This document shows positions 23,501 to 35,960 of a DNA stretch of 64,000 bases, in pieces (within the stretch, counting starts at the first letter, position 1; each line of letters begins with the position of its first letter). Made by a program: the position numbers and the translations under genes. The stretch lies in the NCBI GenBank assembly GCA_020086605.1, contig JACBWW010000003.1, positions 3,752,989 to 3,816,988 on the forward strand, in the 5' to 3' direction. Under the pieces are notes generated by a model. That model saw only the letters and a program-made list of their open reading frames with translations, ran no database searches and was not told where the DNA came from. This DNA is from Lanius collurio. Taxonomy: Eukaryota > Chordata > Aves > Passeriformes > Laniidae.

Positions 23501-26500
23501 AAGGAAACATTGGACCGCAAGCAGCCCAAATGATTTCTATGAGAGTTTATAGTCTGTAATGAAGTGTTCAACATTTATTAATATATCTTGTTTTCATTTT
23601 AAATTTTCCACAACAGCACTGCTATGAGTGTATACAAGGAGTTGGTACAAAGTTGGATACTCTGTTTTAAGTAGAAAAGGTTGTACTTTTTGTTAGCTTG
23701 CTTGTTTTAAATAAGACATGATATATTCTTGTGGGAACGCTTCTGATCACAGACACTTAAACTAGTTGAGAAAGTGAAGTTTAATGTTTTGTTTTGCTTG
23801 GCATTAATAAGGGGTTTTCTAGGCAAATCCATCAGCTCTGCTCACTAAAATTACCCTCTTCTGAAAGATTTATTGGCTTTACCATCCTTGTCCCCATGGG
23901 GGTACCTGATCACTAGGGCAGTGACTACCCTGGCTGCCCTTGACTTCCTGGCCTGTTCTACATCCTGACACAGGGTACAAAGGATTGACTCCTGCACAAA
24001 AATAACTGAATTAAGTATTAATTTGTAATTTGTGGAGGCTAAATTCCTTTGTACAGCAAGCCATACCTATTTCACACAAATTTACATGTTGGACCAATAC
24101 ATATTCTTTGTAGACCTACTGTGCCCTGTTGTGGATAGCAATACCATAACAGCAAATAAAATACATTTGGGGTGTTTTCTTCTGAGGGTCATATGACTGT
24201 ATGTAGTGACTTGCACAAGATGCCAGGAAAAGTATTTCTTGAAAGAGTAGTACATTCACATGTTTTTACTGGGGATAAAGACTGAAAATGCTATTTTTGG
24301 CCAGCAGGGGAGAGATCAATGGATGACAGAACCGTATTTCAATTATTTTCTACATAATTAATATATGTTGAAAGGGAAAATTTTATACTTTTTTAAATGG
24401 TGTTGCTTATATTTTATCTATCTGGGTTCTCACTGGAAAAAAATAATGTAGAAACATTTTTAAAAGTTGAGAAAACTCACAATTTCAGCAATAAACATGT
24501 TTTTAAAAGGCTAGTCTTTTCCTACCAAGGACATTCCTGATTTGAATGAACTTTAGAACTTTGCTCAAGACCCTTGTATTTTTATAAACAGTGATTTAAT
24601 GTACTGTCATGTTGTTCTGAGCAGTGTAGGAGGATTTATTTTCAATTCTGATTTTATTTTGCTCTTGGACTAATTAATTTCACATTGTGTGTATGATACA
24701 TTGCTGTAGAATGGGAAAAATATTGGGGAAGGAAGGCAGTGCTGAACTAGCTGCTGCTTCTGCAGGCATAAAATTCAAGAGCTTTCTTACTCCTCAGCCA
24801 AATGTAAGCACACCATTAACTTTATGCCTAGTGAAATCTGTCAGCTGATTTTGGTAGATGTGGAGTATCCTGCTGTCAGATCTCCACTGTTCTCAAGACC
24901 AAAAGAAGCAAAATAAGAAGATAAAGGAATGATTGTCTGAAGAAGAAAGTTATCAAACAATAAAAAGAAAAGAGTGTGACTTGATCCATTCGGGAAAGAA
25001 GGGCAAATACAGACAAACTTTGGCTTTGAAGGTTGTGACTGACCCCAACAGAATCAAGTAGAGTAAACCACACAGACAATAAGCAGATGAGTTGAAAAGC
25101 ACTAACAGTGTAGAAATTCCACTGTATTGGGCATAGCAATTGTTTAGATGAGCACGCTGACTCTGCCACTATGCATATTTATTTTGCACTGGATCCTGTT
25201 GTGCTGCTTCATGCATACATTGTATGAGGCCAGAGTGGAACAGAGAAGACAAACTACTCCTGAAGTCTGCTGTCCTTCTCTTGGCAACTTCTTGGAATTA
25301 CTGAAAGATGCACTGGTTCTTCAGCTTACATTCCATTCCTCTTCTGCCTTGTGTATGCTTGTACTGTGCCTTCCCCAGTGACAAAATGCTGAATAGCTCC
25401 AAACACACATTTCCTTGAATTTTCTGCATATGGATTTTTGGCTTCCAACAGTACATGGTAATTTCAGCCAAGAAGGAAAATAATATCCTTTAGATGTGAT
25501 GTTCCACTAGTAAAGAGTTGATATCCTTTATCCAGTTGCAAATTGTTTTGGACTGTGAATTATGCAGATTGTGCAATAAAGGCATATAACACTCATGTCA
25601 CATGTCTCCAGAAAATAGATCTGTTTTATAAGGATATCACTCAGTTTGAATGTGGTCCTTGGTATTCTTCACTAGTCTCTACCAATTTATTAGTATTTAA
25701 ATTTATGTTAATTTCATCAAGGTGTGAAAAGATCTTTTTTTGCATATACATGAACAAACGATGTTACTATTCAACCAGTTATTTTCCCTTTTTTTTTAAC
25801 CCAGGAGAAGCTTGTTGTGTTAACAGAAAGAGAAAAGAGGAGATAATAAAAGCCTATTTTTGAAGATTCAGGAAATGTAGTCATTGAATCTGTTTTTAAA
25901 GGAGCTATCTGGTATTCTCTTTCCTGATCTGAGTGAAAATTTTAGATGGTACCTTCATGGCACATTACACTCCCAGAATATATACATATATATATATATA
26001 TACACACATACAGAACTATGGGTAAGCATATTTTTATCAATCTTTAAGGCTGCCATCCTGGGACATTTCAGTGTTACACCTTAGCTATGAAGACTGTAGA
26101 ACAGCAATTGTGCTGGCAGAAGTATTTGTTACATTTGAGAGCAGAATAAACAGTGGATGTCAAAGTTTTTAAGGTACCTATTTTTTCCAGAAGTGACCAT
26201 GCAAATTAAAATTTGAAGGAAGTAGGTCACACCTTTGACAAGAAAACAGCTATGGTTTTCTGATAAAATTATTGTCAATTAAAAAAAAAAAAAAAAGTTA
26301 GAAAATATTCTTAAGAAGATTTAACTTTTGTTACTCCCTTTTAGTGTTTTCTACTACTAAAGTCAATTTCTGAAATAAGCTACTATTTCCGCTGGTCCAA
26401 AATAATTAATCTTCCTTCTATATGGAATTATTGTTTATGAATTATATCCTTTTGTTGACTGAATGAAGACAAAAGGTATATTCAGTGCATTTCCAAAGAC

Positions 26501-27260
26501 CTTTTAAGTGGCTCAGCAAAGCACATAATGCAGGCCTTGTCTTACAAGTCTGTGATGATACAGTTTAATAGTGTTATAAGGCTATGGTGGTGTGTAGTTG
26601 TCACGATGGTAGATTGTGCTGGTCTGTATAGATTTACTGTCATTCTTTAGGCTTTTCATACATGACAGAGGTTGTCTGAAGCACAGCAGGGACATGAAGC
26701 TTGCAGGGGTTAAGTGTTACTTGCCTCCTGGCTTGCTACATAGTCCTCCCTGCGCACATACAGAGATGAGGTGCAGGGTACATCCGTCACCAGGCCGATG
26801 ACATGATGGATTACTCATGTCATTGTCAGTACAGTCAAAATCACTATGTTGCCGATAAGGTGGCCCCTTTTCTTTACTCTGGTTGAGTGATGCTATTTTT
26901 CCCTCTGGTTTTAAAACTGTAGCTCACACAAACATCCCTTAAATCAAAGATGGAGAAGACTATTTTTAATTGTACATAGTAGCTTTGGGCCATAGGAGAC
27001 AAATTCCTTTGAAAATTACTTTCAAAATAGACACATGCTTATCAAATGTTTGCATCCCTTGATTTCTTCTGATCCTGCAAATATCTTAAGAGGGACAATG
27101 AATGTTTTTCTGAACTCATTCTTTCTCAAGATTTATCAGAGAGTTTGAATTGCTAGCATTACTTCCTGATTCTTCTTCTCTGTGTGAGAAGAGAGACAGC
27201 TATCTTTGTAGTAGCACTGGAAGAGGATAAAGCAATGGAAAATGGCAGGACTTTGGAAAT
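17531..27260. other. Non-coding DNA, no gene recognised
   Basis: Small tracts: A15 at 17764-17778, T14 at 19137-19150, a (CT)n-rich run at about 19950-19981, a 12-bp tandem duplication GTGATAATACA(T/C) at 22231-22254, and A16 at 26281-26296. An AT dinucleotide tract at 25978-26010 is listed separately. Open frames of 60-106 codons (for example 24876-25169 minus and 25543-25863 plus) show no recognisable domain. The first reads as a hydrophobic Leu/Phe/Ser-rich stretch, typical of chance translation. Confidence 0.65.
25978..26010. repeat. (TA)n / (CA)n microsatellite
   Basis: An alternating AT tract with single C substitutions passes into ACACACATACA. It creates an Ile-Tyr repeat in a spurious frame (25884-26084). 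Confidence 0.9.
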
Positions 27261-29905
27261 GTTTGTAGGGGAGATTTGCAAGAGCTCTGCAGTGCAAATG
27301 AAAAATTCAACAGGGCCCTAATGCTGCTTGGCTCTGAGCTAATCACAAACTCTCCTGCATGCAGTGTCTGATGCTGCTGTCTTTCCCCCAGCTCGTCCTG
27401 TGAAACCTGAAGGGGGTGACCTGAGGTACAGACAGTAAGTACAGCTTGGACAGGAGTCTTGAAATCTCAGGTGCAGAAGAGGAGTCCGGAGCACAACATT
27501 TGTTTTCCTGGAAAATTACTGTCCATTGAATCCATAGTTATCACCACAGCCTTTCCTGACAAAAAGTTTTGCTCCATAATGCCTTTTCCACCCTGTCCCC
27601 ACAAGCCCAAAGGTGGTACTAACACTTGAACTCACTCTTTGCTTAAGTTTTGTAAGAAATACACATGATCCGCAAACAGGCGAATGTGTTTGGCAGACAA
27701 ATGTGAAGGAGTCTGGCTGGGTTTTTGTTACCGCAAGAGCACCGCTTGCATCCCATATGGAATATTATAAGGCTTTCATGGCATACAGAGGTGCTGTTCC
27801 ATTCACAGTGGCATGGTGATAATTCAGTCTATTTGTTTCTTATATTCTAATCCTGAAGTCAAATTTCTACTGGAGAAATAGTGCTTAGAGAAGGAAATCA
27901 TTGTCACTGTCTGGTTACTCTGTAGAGATTTAGAAGAAGCATATCCAGGTATACTTTTAAATGCAAGAATATTTTACGATATTCAAGCGTTTTTGCAGTC
28001 TGTGCTCTTTATCTGAAATATATGGCGTGACTTCCAGCCCACTGTACTTTCCATTTTGTTTATCTTTTCATTCCATTATACATACATATACATGCCATAC
28101 AGAGCATAAACATAGTGTGATGTCTTTATAGCTCATCTTTGCAAATAATCATAGACAGCAAAAAAATTACTATATTATTTCTCTCTGAAACCCAGAAATT
28201 CTTTGAAAAAACACTTGATAACATTCACCTACTAACAAGAAAACCTTTTTACAGAATATACATGGCAACTGAGCTAAAGAAAAACAGAACAACTGAAAGT
28301 TTGTGCACGCATATCAAGTGCACAAAAGATACATACTCTCCCATACTTACACACCCACGTATGCCGTATGCGATACATCTAAATAGCTTTGTTTTGAAGT
28401 TTGAATCAGATTTAAATGGAAAGTTATTGAAGAGAACTGTGTGGTCTGAATTTTAATCCCTGAACCCACCGGCTTCTTTTTTATCGCATGTGGTGTGGCC
28501 TTGAATTGCAGAATGTTTTAAACATACATAATGAGCTCAATGTCAAACTGTTGAGCCTTTTGTCTTTAACAATAAGCACTTAGCTCAACTAAATGAATAG
28601 AAATTGCTTTAGTGAATTACAAAAGCCAAGGTTTTACAGTGCACTAATGCTAACATTAATTAATGTAGACATTGTCATATTTTACAAATATGTGGGATTA
28701 AAATCAGCGGTTAAAAAATGCAACAGACATCAGTAAACAACACAAATTTCAACAGTCAAAGATGTGGCATAAAAGTGTCTTTCCACCATGAATAACACTT
28801 TTTTACTGATTCATGTGCATTTATATAGGCTACATTTAGAACATTTATGGTACTGGTTGTACGGCAAGAATCGGAAAGAAATAATGTAAACAGTACGTGT
28901 AATTTCTCTAATTTGGAAAGAGATTAGATCTCTAATTCGTAACAGACACTTTCTCCTACCGTATTTCATAAAGGGCGCTTGCAATGGGATAACTTTTCTT
29001 ATGTTAGAAGAGATCTTGTTTTCTTTCCCCAAAATCAGGAGGAGTATTCAGAAATTTACAGTAAATGGCAATTCATCCTTTAGAAATTCCTTCAACCTAC
29101 TATTAGAGTTGCTGCCAGAGATCTGAATGCTTTTGCCTAAATCTCTGTAATCCAATAAGCTTTTGTGTTTAGCAGCTTGTTTTGAAACTTGTATAGCACC
29201 CCAGCCTGTGTCTCTGTATGTTCGTTTGCAGGCAGGTGAGTGCCCGAGGGCCTGATTATTATTCAAGCCAGGAGGCCTTCACAGCCCCAACCAGAATGTA
29301 ATTTGTAATTAACTGTCATTTACTTCTGTCTGCACTGACTTGTTGTTCAAAAGACAATGTATTTGAGCTGGTCACTAGCTTCTCTTTGTTGTGGATATGA
29401 TGTCTTTCAGATCTAGTTGTATTCATAATGTTTAGAAAACCAAGTACTTGTACTCTTGAAACCAAAGCAGAAAGGGGATTTCACTGATTTTTCCTAAATA
29501 AATTAGATATATGTAATTATGAATACTTAGGTATGTACTATGAAGTATTTGATACTCTCGGATGAGTTTCTGGGCAGAATAGTTAAGTTAAGGTCAAATA
29601 TGTTTAATTGAAGTCTGTTAGAGCATTCCTGATTTGAACTTATTATAGTTGAGATCTGTAAAATGAAAGTGCATATTTAACTTGTGGGAATTCTTCTTAA
29701 CGCATTTTAGACATCACAACTGTATTTTCTCACTGAAGCGGGACCACTAATGTATTCTGTGAATGTACCCATATCATGAATTTGTAATTGTCCCCATGGT
29801 AATCTTTTGTTAGCTGAAATAAACAAAAGAATAACATAATATTCACATTTATTTCTTTAAGGATTGTGCTTCGAATTATTATTGGCATAATTTTAATTCA
29901 CAAGC

Positions 29906-29908
<3 letters not shown>
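27261..29908. other. Non-coding DNA, possible regulatory stretches
   Basis: No gene recognised. The frame at 28139-28456 (105 codons, plus) is Lys/Thr-rich with no domain. Two stretches look less random than their surroundings and could be conserved: 27290-27420, which ends in a pyrimidine run and CCCCCAG, and 28490-28700, with AACATTAATTAATG and TTAACAATAAGC motifs. Both are texture calls only. Confidence 0.5.

Positions 29909-29937
<29 letters not shown>
29909..29937 (+). repeat. Poly-A tract (29 A)
   Basis: 29 uninterrupted A bases, followed by GAAAAAAAGAC. CR1 elements do not end in poly-A, so this is either an expanded homopolymer or the tail of a retroposed RNA. No gene-derived sequence or target-site duplication is visible in the 70 bases upstream. 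Confidence 0.95.
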
Positions 29938-29939
<2 letters not shown>

Positions 29940-30138
29940 AAAAAAGACTTTTTCTGTTTAAACTCTGTTTCATGCACTTCTCTGTGAGAAAGCAAGCATG
30001 ACACCGGGCAACAATAAATATCCACACATAAAGCCACTTTAAAAATAGGTTAAACTTATCTGATTCTGACCTTTAGCTCAGCCTTAAAGTGCTATACTGC
30101 TATTTTGCCAGAGCAGTTGGCCCGTTTCCTCTCTTTTG

Positions 30139-30166
30139 TCGCTGCTGCTGCTGCTGCTGTTGCTGT
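30139..30166 (+). repeat. (CTG)n trinucleotide repeat
   Basis: Seven or more CTG units, with a TTG interruption near the end. On the minus strand it reads as CAG, and in one frame as poly-alanine (GCA). Confidence 0.9.
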
Positions 30167-30442
30167 TAACGTTGCCTCTTCCACCTTCACAGGTGCCATT
30201 GCAGCACATCCTCTGGGGCAGCTGGGGTGAGAGGCTCCCCGGGCAGAAGGGCCAGGACACCCCCCCAGCTGGTCCCCAGCCCCTCTGCAGAAAAGGAGCA
30301 CCTCCCTCTGGTTCCAGCAGCTCTTGGCCTGCTCGGCATTTCCCAGCTCTATCATGTCAGATTGCATATTCTGGGCAGTATGTACCGGTCAAGGGGATGC
30401 ATAAAGAGGCTCAATGGCATTCTTTTGTCATACTTAAAAGGA

Positions 30443-30467
30443 GGGGTGGGAGGGTGGGTGGAGGGGG
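30443..30467 (+). other. G-quadruplex-forming motif
   Basis: Five G tracts of 4, 3, 3, 3 and 5 bases are separated by loops T, A, T and TGGA. This fits the G3+N1-7 rule with very short loops, which favours a stable parallel G-quadruplex. It is followed by a GA-rich purine run to about 30500. Confidence 0.85.
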
Positions 30468-30559
30468 TGGCTGGAGAGAGAAGAAAGAGAAGAAAGAGCA
30501 ATGTCTATAGGAACAGCTTTCCCCCCATGGTGATTTGCATAAAGTTGGATTAAGCAGCT

Positions 30560-30910
30560 CTTCAAGCCCCCAAAGGCTGATTACTTACACTGGGCCTTAT
30601 TAATTATTTCCTTCTTTATTTGAAACAATTAAGAGGAGAAAATAAACACTGTGTCACTATCTCTTTAAGATCGGGAGCAATAAAAGCATAAGACCCCGAA
30701 GAAAGCCTGCTTTTTGTGGAGTGTTTTCTGTTCTCGCCAGCCACGTCGGGGCTAGCAATTCCCATGTGTTATCAAAAGAGACAAGAAGCAGCAGGCTTTA
30801 GCACCTAGCTGAGCGGGATTGCTACATGCCACTCTAAGTGCGATTAAGCTTCCTTTAGTGCACCAGTGACATCACTGATGGCTCAAAGCTGCAGCTACTC
30901 AAGAGTATTA
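30560..30910. promoter_or_regulatory. Candidate conserved non-coding element
   Basis: This stretch directly follows the GC-rich patch. It lacks simple repeats and contains TATTAATTATTTCC, GAAACAATTAAGAGG, CTTTAAGATCGGGAGC and CCACGTCGGGGCTAGC. CpGs survive here although the surroundings are CpG-poor, which is compatible with constraint. No alignment was possible, so the call is an inference. Confidence 0.3.
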
Positions 30911-33900
30911 GAATGCATTTCATGCTTGGCTTACTCAAAACTGCAGAGCTAAAATTTACACCTTATTTGATGTTCTTCTCCCTGCTGTTAATTGGTAAAG
31001 GGATCTCTGACCCTTTTGATCTCTGCTACAATCCTCTAAATGCCCAGGTCTGCTAAACTGTTCAGCAGGAGATGCTCAGCAGTTGCCCAGTAATGTGAAG
31101 TCTTTTTTTGGCTTTCGTGCCTTTGGTTTACATCCAAGTTGCACAGAAATAAGAGATGACAGTTGTTATAGATATGCTGGTTTAATTACTTGTCAGCTTA
31201 GAGCTGATATCTCGGCTAGCCAACGTGGAAGCTTAACTTTCTTCTAGTAGCTTAAAGCATGACCAACTGCTAGTGCTTTTGTATTTAGCTATAAAACTCT
31301 GGATACATTTAAGATAAAAAATAAAATAGAGGAAGAGCTTTTTTGATATACTTGCAAAAGTGATCAGCTTTTGGTGCACTTGATTTCATGTAGATCTTAG
31401 GTAATGTAAAATTATTTGATTGTATCAATATCTAAGTGGATATTGGACTTGTTTTAATTCCAATTTATAATTGCATGGGGAATACCAAATAAAATTCTCC
31501 CCTGCTACCTTTGAAATGGGAGATTTAAAATCTTTATGGGAATTAAGGAGAGGTGTATTGTGTTGACTCGACTACAAATATTACTATACAAAGTTTTGCC
31601 AGCTTTGCTTGAAGAGGCATCCCTTCAAAAGGAGCCTGGTGCACATAATCTTAATGTATATGTGACTAAAAGCGATTAGCATGCACACACCTCTGCATAT
31701 GGCTGAATTAATTGCACAGAATACTGTGAATTTTAATGAAGGTGAGGTAACCATTAAGCACCTTTGAAGAATTTGCTTAGTGAAGAACAAATGAGGAATA
31801 CACTAATAATTGTTGCCTATAGGTGAAGGCTGGCTAAAACGTGACCTGACAGTCGAGACACCATACTCTCCCACTCCGAACCCTGTCAGAGGTTTTTAGT
31901 GTTTATCCCAGGCTTTGTTATCCACCAAGATACATAGTTTCCATTGAAGTGAAACAGATTATTGGTTACTATAGTTTCCCTATTGCTCAATTCAGTGCTG
32001 TGAAAAGCCAGGGACAATAGGTTTAAAAGTCCAGTTAGGACAAATAAATGCATGTTGAGAAGAATGGGAGAGAAGATACCTGTTCTTCTGTCTTTGATGT
32101 ATTCTTTATTTTGTAGGATAGAAGGGGAATTAGTGGAGGGTTAATTGTTCGGTGCTTAGAGCTCTGTCTTTCCAGTTTACTGCAGAGTGAAATATAGTGC
32201 TATAAAGACAGAGTGAATATTGTTTGACTTCTTCCCCTCCCTCCTCCTTTCCAGTTTTCAAAATGTGCCAGATACTGTAGCTATGCTGTGGAGACAGGAA
32301 TACAGATTTCTGGGTTTAATCTCTGGCATTATATTTTCCCTTCACCCAGTAGCATCCATATAGTGTTTCCATGCCAAAATGGTAAAAGACATTTTCTTAG
32401 ATTCTGAGAAAATAAATCAACCTGGAATTTTGAGGTTAAGCTACAGAAAATTTACATTAAGGAAAGTGAAAATGTCAGCTTTCACCAGGATACATCAAGA
32501 ACCAACCATCTAAGCATGCTGGCAAAATTAATGTATTCTAGAAGGCCAACACACAAATGTTAAGAGGGACTTGATGATACTGTGCAGATTAAAGCAGTGG
32601 CTTTTGTGCCTCTGGAAGCTATGTTTGCATTCAGCCCGGTATGACTAGGGAAAAAGTTAATTTGATTTGATAACTGAAAAGGTCACACATTTTGTTCAGC
32701 GCCTTGCATGCTTTTTTTCCTTAACTAGATTCTCTGTTTCAGTCAGAGCTCACTTCTAAAGATTTCTACTTTGCTTTAGCCCTTGTTGAATCCTGCCAAG
32801 AAACAGGTCGTGGGCAGCATTCTACATGCGTAATACAATAGCAAAGTGGAAAACCACTGAAGTCAAGCTGTGTTCCAAGCTTATTTGGCTTCATTTATCC
32901 TATATTTCTCATTCTTCTGAGCAAGTGCATGGGAAAAAGTGTGGAGGGGAACACAGTTTATCAAGCCCAGTCTGCAAAATACAGTGCAGGTAAACTACAG
33001 AAAAGCTTAAATATTGGCAATCCCTACCAAAAGTGCAACCTTCTTTTCTGAAGGTGTTATTTGACATTGCTGAAGGTTTCATCTTGATTACTTTCAATAA
33101 AATCCAAAGTAAGGATGACTGTCTTGGCTCACTAAGCAACAAGGTTTTATCACTAATTACAATCCTTTATTACCAGTAGTTTAATAGGTTTATGATAGGT
33201 CATAAAACAATTCAGCATGGGAGTACATAAAAGGAATAGGTTATACAGCTGTGACATCTTAATATGTATTCATTGTAATCATTTTATGATCTTTAATGGT
33301 AGCATTTTTAAATAAGTTTGTATGCTTTTACATTAAATAGATGGCCACCAAAAATGGGAGGTGAAGGAAAACCACATAAATATAGAGTAAAATACTTAAT
33401 GAGGCATTTTGAAAACTTCTAATGTCAAAAGCATGTAGACTGTATCACGCATGTGGAGTCTCATTATGGGTAATTATAATAAAATTATAAGTGCTATAAT
33501 AATTCTAACCTTGAAGGCACAATAAAGGATACTTATATTTGCCTTCCTAGCCCACACATCTGAGACGTTTTCCTCATTAATTATATTTCATGTAAGTATA
33601 ATTATGTAGTGTAAGACTAAAATTCGAAAGCATTTGCTAAATCACTGTTAATGGCAGCCTTATTCTTCAGAGCTTTAATATAACTAATTATATCTAAAGT
33701 TGTAGGCTGAAATAAGAAATGGAAACAAAGTAAAATTTACACTGGATGGGATTTTTTTCCCTACTGATTGTTTTAATCTGTAATGTAATTAATGAATGGC
33801 AAGTGAGTTAGTAGAAAAAATGGATTATTGTTTGCAGCTGTAGTAAAAGTCAAACCTAATTCCACCATTATAAGTTATTTTGACTTTGGCTTCACTGGAA

Positions 33901-35739
33901 TCATGCTGGTCTAAAACTACATTTTCTGTGGCACAGAACATTATGTTACAGGTTTACAGATATTTTTGGGGAGGGTATGCCTACACAAAGTATTCTGATA
34001 GTTTCTGTAGTGCCTAAAATATTTGACTGATTAAAATACCAAGTTGCATTCTGCATTAGAGCAGGAAAATAGTGTTTTGAAATGTTGTAATACTTAATTT
34101 TCTAAGATTTGTCTTGTCAAGTTTGTTCACAAGTCTGTACCTTTCTCCATCCACTAATTGCTACATTAGCAGCTTTGTTGGTAATACAGTTATTTTGACT
34201 TTACCTTGAAAGTAGATGTATACTCAATACCTCAATACGGAATAATTCAATACAAAGATACATCTTTTCTTCATTATGAGTATTATTTAAACAGCTATGA
34301 ACAACATTATATATTTCAGGATAGAGAAGTAAGTATATTTGGCTTCAGAAATAAAGGAAAAGAAAAAATACTCAGAATGTAATGGAAGTTTTAAAAAATT
34401 TTAGGGTAGATATTGACTTTAAAAAAATAATACTTAATGTACAAAGGTTTTTTTTCTTAAAGTTCAGCCACATAATAGCTGGGGGGGGGAATCTGAAGTT
34501 CTTTCCAATGATGGAAAGATGACTTACAAATTATTGTGAGCTGATTTGGAAGAGGGAAAAATACACAGTGATTCAACAGGCGTCCTCAAATTAAAGCTAC
34601 ACTTTTATTTTCTTTCCTTACCATAGCTTTTTATGTACTCGTACAATAATGTACATAGCTGCAGAGTGTGTGTGAGAATTTAACTCAACTAACAAAATAT
34701 AATGTGTTTATTTTACCTGTGCACACAAAATCACATATTTTTAATATATTCCAACATTAACTGTATTACGATTTCAGTCTTTATCAGGATCAGAGATGCT
34801 GAGGTTGAGACATTCCAAAAGAATATAGTAAATCATCTTCTGATTATTACTTCCTGCTGGGTGTTTTATATACCTGCAGATCTATTCCAAAGTAGATATT
34901 TATATGTATCTCACAGGTTTATACACTTTGGATGTTCCAGACAAAAGAACTCCTTCAAAAAGCAGTGTTTTGAAATACCTTATAATGGAAGAGGAACACA
35001 TCAGACTTGGTAAATTTCTTTCCATGGGGAAGAGAATGGGATGTAAAAAAACCCAAAAAGAGCAAAATCCATAGAATGGGCTATATTTGTTCCATAATCC
35101 ATGCAGATGCAACAGTCATCCATACCTGTGTCACATAAGAGCACCAAGTTTCATTTAAAGTTATGACCTAAAAAGCAGTGGAAGCAAGACTAACAGGGAG
35201 AAGGTAGTCAGCTTCTTAAGTATAATTTTGAACCAAAGCACAATAAATGTTTCTTCTCTTGGTTGAAAAACTGCTTCATTTTTTTTTTTTAGATGAAAAT
35301 TACACCTGATTATTTAAATGGATAAGGAAAAGCATAATTTTCTGCCCCTAATCCCTTTCTTTTGATGCTGCCTTGGTCAAATTTCAAATTGTAGAGCAGT
35401 TAAAAACCTGAGGTCCTCTGGATTTAAACTGGAAAACAGAGGGAAACATGCCATTTCAGAAAATTCTCCCTGTTGTGGTCCTTATCCCCCTTTCCTTCCA
35501 GAAACACGCTGCTGCAGGACTAACCTATTTAGGTGGGATTTGCAGGAGAGGATTTAAGGAATTGTACTGAGGTACAGAGCTAGTGTGGTAGTATTTGGAT
35601 TTATGTTGAGGCTTTCTCATGAGATTAGCTATTAGTTGCAGCTGATACAGTGTTGGTAATTTAACTACCCAGTATTTGAAAAACCAGGCACCTATTTTTT
35701 TAATATATTTTATATCCTGAGAGAATAGTGTTGCCAGTT
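30911..35739. other. Non-coding AT-rich DNA, no gene recognised
   Basis: Only chance-length frames occur. A short G run (8-9 G) lies near 34481 and T12 at 35279-35290. The part at 33440-33700 is dense in TAATTA-type cores (GGTAATTATAAT, CATTAATTATATTTC, AACTAATTATATC) and could be regulatory, but high AT content alone can produce these. Confidence 0.55.
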
Positions 35740-35960
35740 ATGCTCCCAGGCCCCTGTTACACATTTAAATAGGGAGATCTTATTGTGCTATCAGTCGCTC
35801 TTTGCACAGAATGCAATTATTAAATTGTGATTATTCTGTTTCTGATAAAATGAATAATTTCCCTAAGCAAATAGTCAGTAATAAGTGAAACGGCTCTAAT
35901 TACTTTGATGCTATAGTAACAATTTATTTTCTTTTCTTATATTCTCATTACCGAGGTCTA
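35740..35960. promoter_or_regulatory. Candidate conserved non-coding element
   Basis: Contains CACATTTAAATAGGGAGATC, ATGCAATTATTAAATTGTG, GTGAAACGGCTCTAATTAC and GATGCTATAGTAACAATTT. It has mixed composition, no simple repeats and several homeodomain cores. The call is by texture only. Confidence 0.25.

Larger units (their letters stand above)
30090..30560. other. GC-rich patch with (CTG)n and G-quadruplex motif
   Basis: GC content rises well above the surroundings. From 30139 to 30166 there is a (GCT)n run with one GTT interruption. From 30200 to 30330 the sequence is C/G-rich with a CCCCGGG core. From 30430 to 30500 it is G-rich and then GA-rich. Overlapping frames here (30092-30367 minus with an Ala run, 30136-30510 plus with a Leu run, 30227-30553 plus) owe their length to the low stop density of GC-rich and trinucleotide-repeat DNA, and no domain is seen. 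CpG is present but not dense, so this is not a classical CpG island. It could be the 5' end of an unrecognised non-coding transcript, but no promoter or splice evidence settles it. Confidence 0.45.

Noticed and set aside
24876..25169. Hydrophobic 97-codon minus-strand frame
   Set aside because: No recognisable family. Its length is within chance expectation for 64 kb, and its Leu/Phe/Ser bias follows from pyrimidine-rich DNA.
25884..26084. Frame with an Ile-Tyr repeat
   Set aside because: It arises from the alternating AT tract. The same explanation covers 61694-61888.
30092..30553. Overlapping frames with Ala and Leu runs
   Set aside because: They are open on both strands because of the CTG repeat and GC-rich composition. 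No domain, start context or splice structure supports a protein.
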